Below are positions 1 to 7,963 of a stretch of DNA of 38,331 nt, piece by piece. This DNA is from Bacteroides nordii WAL 11050 = JCM 12987 (GTDB lineage Bacteria; Bacteroidota; Bacteroidia; Bacteroidales; Bacteroidaceae). The notes under the pieces were generated by a model. That model did no database searches. It had not been told where the DNA came from and worked only from the letters and a program-made list of their open reading frames with translations. The position numbers and the translations under genes are program-made. Position 1 is the stretch's first letter. Each line of letters starts with the position of its first letter. The stretch is taken from positions 1 to 38,331 of the forward strand of contig BAJA01000045.1 in the NCBI GenBank assembly GCA_000613465.1. Direction: 5' to 3'.

Positions 1-27
1 TTTGTTTCGAATTATGAATATATTTTG

Positions 28-101
28 TGACCGCGACAGGATTCAAACCTGTAACCGGCTGATCCGTAGTCAGCTACTCTATTCAGTTGAGCTACGCGGC
101 C
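28..101 (-). tRNA. tRNA-Arg (anticodon ACG), second of a tandem pair
   Basis: Read on the minus strand this folds as a complete 74-nt cloverleaf: acceptor GGCCGCG paired with CGCGGTC, a D arm, anticodon stem GCTGA/TCAGC around loop CTACGGA, T stem ACAGG/CCTGT with loop TTTGAAT, and discriminator A. The anticodon is ACG, normally edited to ICG to read CGU, CGC and CGA. The 3' CCA is not encoded. It lies 19 nt downstream of the other tRNA-Arg and probably shares its promoter. The acceptor pair 3-70 is C-G here and U-A in the neighbour. Confidence 0.95.
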
Positions 102-120
102 ATTCTGTTAAACTAAAAAG

Positions 121-194
121 TGATCGCGACAGGATTCAAACCTGTAACCGGCTGATCCGTAGTCAGCTACTCTATTCAGTTGAGCTACGCGACC
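121..194 (-). tRNA. tRNA-Arg (anticodon ACG), first of a tandem pair
   Basis: Minus-strand 74-nt cloverleaf with acceptor GGTCGCG/CGCGATC, the same D, anticodon and T arms as its neighbour, anticodon loop CTACGGA (ACG) and discriminator A. CCA is not encoded. It is the promoter-proximal copy: a strong -33/-7 promoter lies at 217-246. Both copies carry a G2-U71 wobble in the acceptor stem. They differ by a compensated change of base pair 3-70. Confidence 0.95.
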
Positions 195-216
195 CTTTGT
201 TTTTGTTTAACGGGTG

Positions 217-246
217 CAAAGATACGGACTTTTTTGAAAGTAGCAA
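217..246 (-). promoter_or_regulatory. Promoter of the tandem tRNA-Arg genes
   Basis: On the minus strand TTG (244-246) is followed after 19 nt by TATCTTTG (217-224). This matches the Bacteroides -33/-7 consensus (TTG, then TAnnTTTG). It sits just upstream of the first tRNA (5' end at 194) and downstream of the patatin gene stop. Inferred from consensus only. Confidence 0.7.
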
Positions 247-274
247 GCGTTTACTACTATTTTTTCCCGAAATA

Positions 275-2572
275 TTATTCAAAGAAACGATAATTGAAGA
301 GCTGCCAACCCAGCGTTAATCCTACATTCCACTCTTTTTTCGGTGAGCTATAATGATTTACATAAGCAGAGATAGCACCGAATGAAAATTGGCATACAAT
401 TGATATTTCTCCTAAATATTCAAAACGAGAAAAGGCTTTTCCATAATATGCCTTATTTATCGAATTTCTCTCTATTGGGAAAATTGGCATAAAACCATAG
501 AATTCTCCTCGCACATGAAACATTTGATTCAAACGATACACAGGCCGTACACCAGCTCCTACAAATTGATTGGCACGAAAAGCTTCATTATACATCAATT
601 GCCCATGCGCTGTAGGCGCAAACTCTCCGGCCTGCATCATAGTAGCCGTATAGTTCTCGGAGAAATTTCTTGAAGAATACAATGCTTTCAGATACCACCC
701 AAGCGTCCAATGCTCTGCCATTCTGTGATACTTCTCCTTCATATATGACAGTTGCAACCAGGAGTGCCGCTCCTCACTTGTCTTCTTTGTATCTGAAGTT
801 TCTCCCGGATAGAATCGTTCTTTTCCGGTAAATATCTGGGCCACAAGTTCCTCATGGCTGCCTTGTGTAGAAAATTGTCTGGCATTCAAGGTACTTCCAT
901 TAAAGCTGATTGAACCACCAAACAGGCTATATTCGCTTTTATCATATTTATCTTTATCAAAATCAATCACATTCTTCTGAAAGTAACGATCCTGTATCTT
1001 CGCCAGTCCCACTCCAAACTCAGCTCTTTTACTGGAAAGGAAAGGAAGTCCTACTTTCAGTTTCACAAAACGTTCATCTTTTTGATTGAATGCCGGCTTA
1101 TCATTCCGCGAAAAGAGTTTCTCTTTCTTAAAATAATCGAACGTGCTGATAGAAGCTATCAACCGGTATGACGTAGGAATATTGGTAGCGAAATCAATCC
1201 TCCCCATCAACTGCACATTATTATAGATTTTACCTAATTGTCCGTCAAATGTCAGCTCTTTTGCATTATAATTCAAGTTTTGATAACTAAGTCCCAGATA
1301 TATCTGATTGGAACTTGTGGTAGAAACATTACCTCCGATACGAACAGAGAAATTATCCTCCAGTTTGACTTTCAAATGCAAATCATACGTATCATCTTCC
1401 GGATTAAAAACAGCATGAGGGATAATCTCGGATATCATATTACCTGAAAGCAAACGGAAATAACCACGTTTCACATCTTCAAACGTAAACTCTTTATCAT
1501 CAGAAGCATGAAACTCTTTCTTGATATAAGCCTGCTGTTGAGCATTGGCACCGTCAATCAATATATTTTTGAAGCGAAGTTCCGGATAATTACTTCGGTA
1601 CACAAGCCTTCTAAGACGAATATTATCGAGATTTACCCTCCTGCGAATACGACTTTTGATAGAATCCATCATACTCATCGTACGATTATATCCAATGTCA
1701 TGCAGTTCATCAATTCGCTGAAAATCCATCAGATTGACATCATCGTATTTAAAAGTCATCACAATGCCTTCAGATTCCGGAACCGAATAATCAGTTTTCT
1801 GCATTACCATGTTCTCTATCTGACTCATTAAATCATTTTCCTTCGGCTTTGTGGGATTGGTGGCTACAACACTACCAATAATAACATCAGGATGAAAATC
1901 ATCACGCATCACATCCGTAGGAAAATTATTATAAATTCCGCCATCATAAGCCAAAACACTGTCTATTTCAATCGGCTTAAACATGAACGGGAAGCTCATA
2001 GAAGCACGTACAGCATCTCCCAGATCACCCCTGTTCATAATCAGTTGTTTCTTATTATACACGTCAGAGGCTACACAACGAAAAGGTACAAAAAGCTTAT
2101 TAAAATCTCCACCACAAGCTGCCGTAGCCCGAGCGTACAAATCAAGAAAAACAAGATTCATCTGTATTGGATTGACAACACTGGAAGGTAGAAACTGCGG
2201 TTTTATATTCAATGAATCACGAAAAGAAAGCCTGATATTTAAAAAATCAGGTGTCGGCTGGTTCTTTTTGAAGTAATACATATACTCTTCTTCCACCTCT
2301 CCGGAATACCAACGTTTAAATTCTTCCGACTTCAATAATATTTCCATATCATCCGGAGAATACCCCATAGCATACAAAGAGCCAACAATAGCCCCCATAG
2401 AAGTACCTGTAATATAGTCAATAGGAATATTATTCTCTTCAAGGGCACGAATAATACCGATGTGCGTCAGCCCTTTAGCTCCACCGCCACTCAACACAAG
2501 CCCCACTTTCTGGGCTTGCACCAATATAGGCAACAACAGCAAAAAAGTAATAAGCACTAAAGCTTTTTTCAT
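275..2572 (-). CDS. Patatin-like phospholipase with C-terminal outer-membrane barrel domain
   Basis: 765 aa. An N-terminal signal peptide (about residues 1-20, ending VQAQ) is followed by a patatin domain: glycine-rich oxyanion motif GGGAKG (about 29-34), nucleophile elbow GTSMG (56-60, Ser58) and the catalytic DGG motif (Asp210). These give the Ser-Asp dyad of patatin lipases. The C-terminal half (from about residue 340) has a POTRA-like stretch and then beta-rich sequence ending in an aromatic residue (FNYRFFE), as in BamA-like surface antigen barrels. The architecture matches PlpD-type (type Vd) proteins, in which a barrel anchors or exports a patatin domain. The likely role is phospholipid hydrolysis at the envelope; substrate and surface exposure are not shown. 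It has its own -7 box at 2613-2620. No clear terminator is seen after the stop. Confidence 0.88.
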   Translation of the reverse strand: MKKALVLITFLLLLPILVQAQKVGLVLSGGGAKGLTHIGIIRALEENNIPIDYITGTSMGAIVGSLYAMGYSPDDMEILLKSEEFKRWYSGEVEEEYMYYFKKNQPTPDFLNIRLSFRDSLNIKPQFLPSSVVNPIQMNLVFLDLYARATAACGGDFNKLFVPFRCVASDVYNKKQLIMNRGDLGDAVRASMSFPFMFKPIEIDSVLAYDGGIYNNFPTDVMRDDFHPDVIIGSVVATNPTKPKENDLMSQIENMVMQKTDYSVPESEGIVMTFKYDDVNLMDFQRIDELHDIGYNRTMSMMDSIKSRIRRRVNLDNIRLRRLVYRSNYPELRFKNILIDGANAQQQAYIKKEFHASDDKEFTFEDVKRGYFRLLSGNMISEIIPHAVFNPEDDTYDLHLKVKLEDNFSVRIGGNVSTTSSNQIYLGLSYQNLNYNAKELTFDGQLGKIYNNVQLMGRIDFATNIPTSYRLIASISTFDYFKKEKLFSRNDKPAFNQKDERFVKLKVGLPFLSSKRAEFGVGLAKIQDRYFQKNVIDFDKDKYDKSEYSLFGGSISFNGSTLNARQFSTQGSHEELVAQIFTGKERFYPGETSDTKKTSEERHSWLQLSYMKEKYHRMAEHWTLGWYLKALYSSRNFSENYTATMMQAGEFAPTAHGQLMYNEAFRANQFVGAGVRPVYRLNQMFHVRGEFYGFMPIFPIERNSINKAYYGKAFSRFEYLGEISIVCQFSFGAISAYVNHYSSPKKEWNVGLTLGWQLFNYRFFE

Positions 2573-2612
2573 AATCCCGGATAAAACAATTGATTTTTCA
2601 TTAATTAATGCT

Positions 2613-2620
2613 CAAATATA
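2613..2620 (-). promoter_or_regulatory. Putative -7 box of the patatin gene
   Basis: Minus-strand TATATTTG, a perfect TAnnTTTG, lies about 40 nt upstream of the patatin ATG and downstream of the htpG terminator. No well-spaced TTG -33 element is evident, so only the -7 box is called. Confidence 0.5.
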
Positions 2621-2670
2621 TGCAATAGTTTCCAATTAACGGGCAATTCAAAGGGATTTATAATCAAAAA

Positions 2671-2706
2671 AAGAGCATTGCTTCGCTTTAAGCGAGCAAT
2701 GCTCTT
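2671..2706 (-). terminator. Terminator after htpG
   Basis: An inverted repeat with arms 2671-2687 and 2691-2706 (AAGAGCATTGCT core, GC-rich inner part, one bulged base) is followed on the minus strand by a run of seven T. It lies 34 nt beyond the htpG stop, so it is a classical intrinsic terminator for the leftward transcript. Confidence 0.85.
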
Positions 2707-2739
2707 CGGGAATTTATTTAAGAATTTAAAAGGGGCTAA

Positions 2740-4785
2740 TTAAATAAGCTCAATGCTTCTTTTTACAAAGTTGTTCAACGCTTCACCCTTCAGCATGTTA
2801 TTCTGCAACAGAGCAAGATCCACTAATTGGCGTACCACTTTATTTTTTTCAGCATATCCGGTGAAGATAGCGTCTTTCTTACCTTTCAGTTCATCCAGTT
2901 TCTTATCCAAATCTTTCAATTCATCCTTTTCTGAGGTAGGAATATCTTCATCCTTCTTACCTTCCTGCTTCTTTTTCAATGCATCACGTTGTTTGGTCGT
3001 ATCATCAATAGAAAGTTGCAAAGGAACAATATCAGCGGCACAAGCTGCTTCTTCATCACTCAACACCTGCTTAATGAGCTTATGATCAGAATTCAGAACC
3101 AGATTGAACATATCCGGCATTTCTCCATAGAAACTCATACCTGCCTGTATATTGGCCATTTCCTTCATACGACGCATGTATTCACTCTGCGTAATCATGA
3201 CAGGAGCAGAATTTTCACCCAACGCTTGTGTCATCACATTAAATTCGACCTTCTCAACTTTAGGCAACTGACTCTTGAATGCAACAGATAAAGCTTCTTG
3301 CTTGTTAGCATCCAGCACATCACCCTTCTTATCGTCTTTCACAATGATATTGTCTATTACATCACTATCGACACGGGTAAAACGAGATTTCTCAAATTTC
3401 TGTTCAAGCATGCTGACCATAGCAACATCCAACTGTCCATCCATAAGCAACACATTGTATCCCTTATTTTTAGCAGCTTCAATGTAGCTAAACTGTTCGT
3501 CTTTATTATTTGTATAAAGATAAATCAAATTTCCTTCCTTATCTGTCTGATTATCTTTAATTAGCATCTGATACTCTTCATAGGTATAATGCTTACCATC
3601 TGTATCGGTGAAAAGGGCAAATTTTGAAGCTTTCTCATAGAAATCTTCCTGCGTCAACATTCCATAATTGATAAATATTTTCAGGTCATTCCACTTCTCT
3701 TCAAACTGAGGACGATCATTCTTGAAAATAGATTGCAGACGGTCGGAAACCTTCTTAGTGATATATGTCGAAATCTTCTTCACGTTTGAATCACTCTGCA
3801 AATAAGAACGTGAAACGTTCAACGGAATATCCGGTGAATCAATTACACCATGTAATAGTGTCAGAAAGTCGGGCACAATACCTTCTACAGAGTCTGTCAC
3901 ATAAACCTGATTGCTATACAACTGAATCTTATTTCTATTCAGTTCAATATTACTCTTTACTTTCGGGAAATAAAGAATACCAGTCAGATGGAAAGGATAA
4001 TCTACATTCAAATGAATCCAGAACAAAGGCTCATCAGACATCGGATACAACTCTCTATAGAACTTTGTATAGCCCTCGTCTGAAAGTTCACTTGGTTTAC
4101 GTGTCCACAATGGGGTAGTATCATTGATAATATTATCTTCTGCAGTTTCTACCTGCTTACCATCTTTCCACTCTTTTTTCTTACCGAATGCAATTGGAAC
4201 AGGCAGGAATTTACAGTACTTTGTCAACAGACCGGATATACGTGTTTCTTCAAGGAACTCTTTACAGTCATCATCAATATAAAGTATGATATCTGTACCA
4301 CGATCAGCCTTATCAACATCTTCCAAAGTAAACTCAGGACTACCATCACAAGTCCATTTCACAGCCTGAGCACCTTCCTTATAAGATTTTGTAATGATTT
4401 CAACTTTCTTTGCTACCATAAAGGCAGAGTAGAAACCAAGTCCGAAATGACCAATAATGGCATTCGCATCATTCTTATATTTTTCCAGGAAGTCATTGGC
4501 ACCGGAGAAAGCTATCTGATTGATGTATTTATCAATTTCTTCGGCAGTCAGACCAATACCGCGATCGGAGATGGTAATTGTATCCTTATCAAGCGATACA
4601 TGAATGGTCAAATCACCTAATTCTCCTTTAAACTCACTAATAGATGCCAGTGTATTCAACTTTTGAGTAGCATCGACAGCATTAGAAACCAACTCACGGA
4701 GAAAAATCTCATGATCACTATACAAGAACTTTTTGATGATAGGGAAAATGTTCTCTGTTGTAACCCCAATATTACCTTTCTGCAT
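2740..4785 (-). CDS. htpG: HtpG, Hsp90-family molecular chaperone
   Basis: 681 aa cytoplasmic ATP-dependent chaperone. The N-terminal GHKL ATPase signatures are clear: ELVSNAVDA (about 31-39), DRGIGL, and GHFGLGFYSAF (lid glycines). The middle domain includes the conserved segment around LNVSRS, and a C-terminal dimerisation domain follows. A lysine/glutamate-rich linker (KKKQEGKKDEDIPTSEKDEL region, near residue 600) resembles an insertion seen in Bacteroidetes HtpG. It lies 105 nt downstream of clpC in the same direction, with the clpC terminator and a 9-bp inverted repeat between them, so it is probably separately transcribed though part of a stress cluster. Followed by a strong terminator. 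Confidence 0.97.
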   Translation of the reverse strand: MQKGNIGVTTENIFPIIKKFLYSDHEIFLRELVSNAVDATQKLNTLASISEFKGELGDLTIHVSLDKDTITISDRGIGLTAEEIDKYINQIAFSGANDFLEKYKNDANAIIGHFGLGFYSAFMVAKKVEIITKSYKEGAQAVKWTCDGSPEFTLEDVDKADRGTDIILYIDDDCKEFLEETRISGLLTKYCKFLPVPIAFGKKKEWKDGKQVETAEDNIINDTTPLWTRKPSELSDEGYTKFYRELYPMSDEPLFWIHLNVDYPFHLTGILYFPKVKSNIELNRNKIQLYSNQVYVTDSVEGIVPDFLTLLHGVIDSPDIPLNVSRSYLQSDSNVKKISTYITKKVSDRLQSIFKNDRPQFEEKWNDLKIFINYGMLTQEDFYEKASKFALFTDTDGKHYTYEEYQMLIKDNQTDKEGNLIYLYTNNKDEQFSYIEAAKNKGYNVLLMDGQLDVAMVSMLEQKFEKSRFTRVDSDVIDNIIVKDDKKGDVLDANKQEALSVAFKSQLPKVEKVEFNVMTQALGENSAPVMITQSEYMRRMKEMANIQAGMSFYGEMPDMFNLVLNSDHKLIKQVLSDEEAACAADIVPLQLSIDDTTKQRDALKKKQEGKKDEDIPTSEKDELKDLDKKLDELKGKKDAIFTGYAEKNKVVRQLVDLALLQNNMLKGEALNNFVKRSIELI

Positions 4786-4816
4786 AATAATGTATATTTT
4801 TAATTTATCAGATTAA

Positions 4817-4839
4817 TGTTTTCATGGAATATGAAAACA
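4817..4839 (-). promoter_or_regulatory. Perfect inverted repeat upstream of htpG
   Basis: TGTTTTCAT (4817-4825) and ATGAAAACA (4831-4839) form a perfect 9-bp inverted repeat around GGAAT, 32 nt upstream of the htpG ATG and just after the clpC terminator. No TAnnTTTG box is obvious here. It may be an operator or a leader hairpin; the role is inferred from position only. Confidence 0.35.
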
Positions 4840-4842
4840 AAA

Positions 4843-4872
4843 AAAATGCCAGACCTTCCGATCTGACATTTT
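4843..4872 (-). terminator. Terminator after clpC
   Basis: Arms 4843-4855 and 4860-4872 (AAAATGCCAGACC with its near-complement, G-U tolerant) are followed on the minus strand by a long T run (TTTTTTTGTTTT). It starts 18 nt after the clpC stop. Confidence 0.82.
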
Positions 4873-4890
4873 GACGTATTACAAGGAAAT

Positions 4891-7428
4891 TTATTCCACA
4901 ATATTTGCCTCTTTTTTCATCTCCAGTTCTCCTTTCTCCTCATTCAGGGACACCTTTATAGTATCTCCATCGACCAAAGTAGAGGAGATGATCAGTTCTG
5001 ACAATCCGTCCTCCAGATATGTCTGTATAGCACGTTTCAACGGACGGGCACCAAACTGTACATCGTACCCTTTTTCAGCTATAAATTGTTTAGCCTTATC
5101 TTCGATAACCAAATTATAACCAATAGACTTGATCCTGTCATACAAGCCTTTAAGTTCTATATCAATAATTTGAGTTATCGCTTCCAAAGACAGCTGGTCA
5201 AAAGTAATAATCTCGTCGACACGATTTATGAATTCCGGAGCAAAGGATTTATTCAAAGCCTTCTGTATCACACCACGAGAAAATTCTTTATCATCAATAC
5301 GGTTCTGAGTAGCAAAACCCACTCCGCGGCCAAAGTCTTTCAGCTGACGTGTACCTATGTTAGAAGTCATAATAATAACTGTATTTTTAAAATCTACCAT
5401 TCTGCCATAACTGTCAGTCAACCGGCCTTCGTCCATAACCTGCAACAATAGATTAAAGACATCAGGATGCGCTTTCTCTATTTCATCAAGCAAAATAATA
5501 GAATAAGGTTTACGACGAACCTTTTCCGTCAACTGTCCACCTTCTTCATATCCCACATATCCCGGAGGTGCTCCGACAAGACGGGAAACAGTGAACTTCT
5601 CCATATACTCACTCATGTCAATACGAATTAAAGCATCCGAAGAACCAAACATATACTTGGCCAACTCTTTTGCTAAATGCGTTTTACCAACACCGGTAGG
5701 CCCCAGGAACATGAAAGTTCCAATCGGCTTATTCGGATCTTTTAATCCGACACGGCTACGCAGAATGGCTTTCACCAACTTCTCAATAGCCGGGTCCTGA
5801 GCAATAACCTTAGCCTGAAGAGACTCTTTCATCCCAGCCAGTTTAATACCTTCGGCCTGTGCCATACGTTGTACAGGAATACCGGACATCATAGAAACAA
5901 CATTTGCAATTTCCTCTGCATCAACTGTCTGCCGATTGTCTTTCAATCGTTCTTCCCATTCTTGCTTCATACGGTCGAGCTCAGTAGTGAGTTCTTTTTC
6001 TTTATCCCGAAAACTGGCAGCAAGTTCAAAATTCTGCGATTTCACCGCATCATTCTTTTTACTTTTAGCTTCTTCAATCAATCTTTCCTGTTCTTCTATT
6101 TCTTTCGGAACATTAATATTGGTAAGATGCACACGCGAACCTGCTTCATCAAGAGCGTCAATTGCTTTATCCGGGAAATTACGGTCCGTTATATAACGAT
6201 CTGTCAACTTGACACAAGCTTCTAAAGCTTCATCGGTATAGATCACGTTATGATGGTCTTCATACTTACTCTTGATATTCCGAAGAATCTGGAGAGTTTC
6301 TTCAGCCGTAGTAGGTTCTACCATAACTTTCTGGAACCGACGTTCCAATGCACCGTCTTTCTCTATATTTTTACGATACTCATCAAGAGTAGTGGCACCA
6401 ATGCACTGTATTTCACCACGTGCAAGAGCCGGCTTCAACATATTGGCAGCATCCATAGAACCAGCAGCAGAACCCGCACCAACAATGGTATGTATCTCGT
6501 CAATAAACAGGATAACATTCGGATTTTTTTGCAACTCATTGAGAATGGAGCGAATACGTTCTTCAAATTGTCCGCGATATTTAGTTCCAGCAACAACCGA
6601 TGTCATATCCAAAGCCACCACACGTTTATCGAATAAGATACGCGATACTTTTTTCTGGATAATACGAAGTGCCAAGCCTTCAACAATGGCTGATTTTCCA
6701 ACCCCCGGTTCACCAATCAATATCGGATTGTTCTTTTTACGACGACTCAAAATCTGCGCCAGACGTTCTATTTCACGTTCACGGCCTACCACCGGATCCA
6801 GACGTCCTTCTTCTGCCGCTCTTGTCATATCTGTACCAAAATTATCGAGTACAGGAGTATCATTCGCCGGCTTTTTAGAAGCCGTTTGTGCCTGTTGCTG
6901 ACGCTCTTCCGAACCACGACCACCAGAACGGGAAGCCCCCATTTCTTCTTCATCATCGTCATCTTCACTAAAGCCCATTCCGGCATTAATGTCTGGTTGC
7001 AATGACAACTGCTCAAACACTTTTTTGTAATCCACCTGGTTTGCTTCAAGTACAGAAGCAGCCACGTTATTACGATCTTTCAGAATAGCTAACAGAACAT
7101 GTTCTGTATCAGCTACATTACTCTTCATTAAACGAGCTTCAAGAATACACATCTTGAGTATCTTAGCCGCCCCATTAGACAATGGAACTTCTGCATCAGG
7201 CAGCAGAAAATCATCTGCATCTGCCTTCAATATTACTTCAATCTGCTTTTTAATGTCGGTCAGATTTGTTTTGAGTTTAGACAATATCTCGATAGCTTTC
7301 CCTTCTCCGTCCCTAAGCATTCCCAGTAACAAATGTTCAGGGCCTATATACCTACTTCTCAAACGGTTCGCTTCTTCCTTACTGAAAACGATAATGTCGG
7401 AAACTCTTTGTGAGAATTGATTATTCAT
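4891..7428 (-). CDS. clpC: ClpC-type AAA+ ATPase, Clp protease regulatory subunit
   Basis: 845 aa hexameric unfoldase of the Clp protease. Two Clp-N repeats occupy about residues 1-145, followed by a short acidic and polar linker (EDDDDEEEMG, then a serine/glycine/glutamine-rich stretch, about 155-190). The first AAA+ module has Walker A GEPGVGKS (239-246) and Walker B LFIDEIHT. A UvrB/UvrC-like coiled middle segment (FELAASFRDKEKEL) is typical of ClpC rather than ClpA or ClpB. The second AAA+ module has GPTGVGKT and ILLDEIEKAH. The tripeptide VGF (GRGVGF) is the expected ClpP-docking loop. The start is supported by a GAAGGAAGGA Shine-Dalgarno stretch and a well-formed promoter. An inverted repeat lies inside that promoter. 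It is transcribed divergently from gyrA. Confidence 0.95.
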   Translation of the reverse strand: MNNQFSQRVSDIIVFSKEEANRLRSRYIGPEHLLLGMLRDGEGKAIEILSKLKTNLTDIKKQIEVILKADADDFLLPDAEVPLSNGAAKILKMCILEARLMKSNVADTEHVLLAILKDRNNVAASVLEANQVDYKKVFEQLSLQPDINAGMGFSEDDDDEEEMGASRSGGRGSEERQQQAQTASKKPANDTPVLDNFGTDMTRAAEEGRLDPVVGREREIERLAQILSRRKKNNPILIGEPGVGKSAIVEGLALRIIQKKVSRILFDKRVVALDMTSVVAGTKYRGQFEERIRSILNELQKNPNVILFIDEIHTIVGAGSAAGSMDAANMLKPALARGEIQCIGATTLDEYRKNIEKDGALERRFQKVMVEPTTAEETLQILRNIKSKYEDHHNVIYTDEALEACVKLTDRYITDRNFPDKAIDALDEAGSRVHLTNINVPKEIEEQERLIEEAKSKKNDAVKSQNFELAASFRDKEKELTTELDRMKQEWEERLKDNRQTVDAEEIANVVSMMSGIPVQRMAQAEGIKLAGMKESLQAKVIAQDPAIEKLVKAILRSRVGLKDPNKPIGTFMFLGPTGVGKTHLAKELAKYMFGSSDALIRIDMSEYMEKFTVSRLVGAPPGYVGYEEGGQLTEKVRRKPYSIILLDEIEKAHPDVFNLLLQVMDEGRLTDSYGRMVDFKNTVIIMTSNIGTRQLKDFGRGVGFATQNRIDDKEFSRGVIQKALNKSFAPEFINRVDEIITFDQLSLEAITQIIDIELKGLYDRIKSIGYNLVIEDKAKQFIAEKGYDVQFGARPLKRAIQTYLEDGLSELIISSTLVDGDTIKVSLNEEKGELEMKKEANIVE

Positions 7429-7464
7429 ACTTTATTCCTTCCTTCTTAAGGTGTTATTCACTGG

Positions 7465-7496
7465 CAAAGATACGCATAACATTGATTTATGCGCAA
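7465..7496 (-). promoter_or_regulatory. clpC promoter with embedded palindrome
   Basis: On the minus strand TTG (7494-7496) and TATCTTTG (7465-7472) are 21 nt apart, matching the Bacteroides consensus. The spacer contains a perfect inverted repeat, CGCATAA (7473-7479) and TTATGCG (7487-7493), placed exactly between the two boxes as a repressor site would be. Confidence 0.65.
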
Positions 7497-7659
7497 TATT
7501 TGCTTTATTTATTATAATAACAAATGCCGTGCCAAAAAAGATGCATACTTATATACCTTATTATATATAATAGTAAATACTTCTCATTTTAATCAAATAA
7601 GACTATTTCTTATCCTCATAAAAGGTGAGAACAAATACTAAAACATCCCCATGTTCTTT

Positions 7660-7706
7660 ATCATAACACCCGGATGTTTTTGTATAAAACATCCGGGTGT
7701 TATGAT
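7660..7706. repeat. Perfect 21-bp-arm hairpin between clpC and gyrA
   Basis: Left arm 7660-7680 and right arm 7686-7706 are exact reverse complements, with a 5-nt loop TGTAT. It lies in the 535-bp gap between divergent clpC and gyrA, more than 180 bp from either start codon and not after any gene end. No T run follows on either strand beyond the A/T-rich loop end, so it is not an ordinary terminator. A 12-bp palindrome AATAGTACTATT follows at 7721-7732. The rest of the gap (7497-7659 and 7733-7887) is AT-rich with nothing recognised. Confidence 0.8.
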
Positions 7707-7887
7707 AGCATGATATCTATAATAGTACTATTACCAAACGCTGATAGAACATCCATTAGATACCTGTATTTTAAGTTTAAAACACAGTACTTTTATTCCA
7801 TATATCAATCCCAAAGATAGAAATGTATATTTCCAACTCTTATAATTAAGGATATACCAACACTCAAAAAGTTTATGCGAGAAAACT

Positions 7888-7917
7888 TTTGTATATCGTG
7901 AAAAAGTAGTACTTTAG
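7888..7917 (+). promoter_or_regulatory. gyrA promoter
   Basis: TTTG at 7888-7891 and TACTTTAG at 7910-7917, 18 nt apart, approximate the Bacteroides -33/-7 boxes (one mismatch in the -7 box). The gyrA ATG is about 45 nt further on. Confidence 0.5.
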
Positions 7918-7963
7918 CGTGGTTTTTCGTAAGCCATGAATGTATAATTAATAATCTTTTTAA

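Noticed and set aside
2..319. 105-codon plus-strand frame with an internal repeat
   Set aside because: The repeat is caused by the two tRNA-Arg genes on the opposite strand; not a protein gene.
6272..6901. 209-codon plus-strand frame inside clpC
   Set aside because: Fully antisense to a clear clpC coding region; a by-product of codon bias on the other strand.
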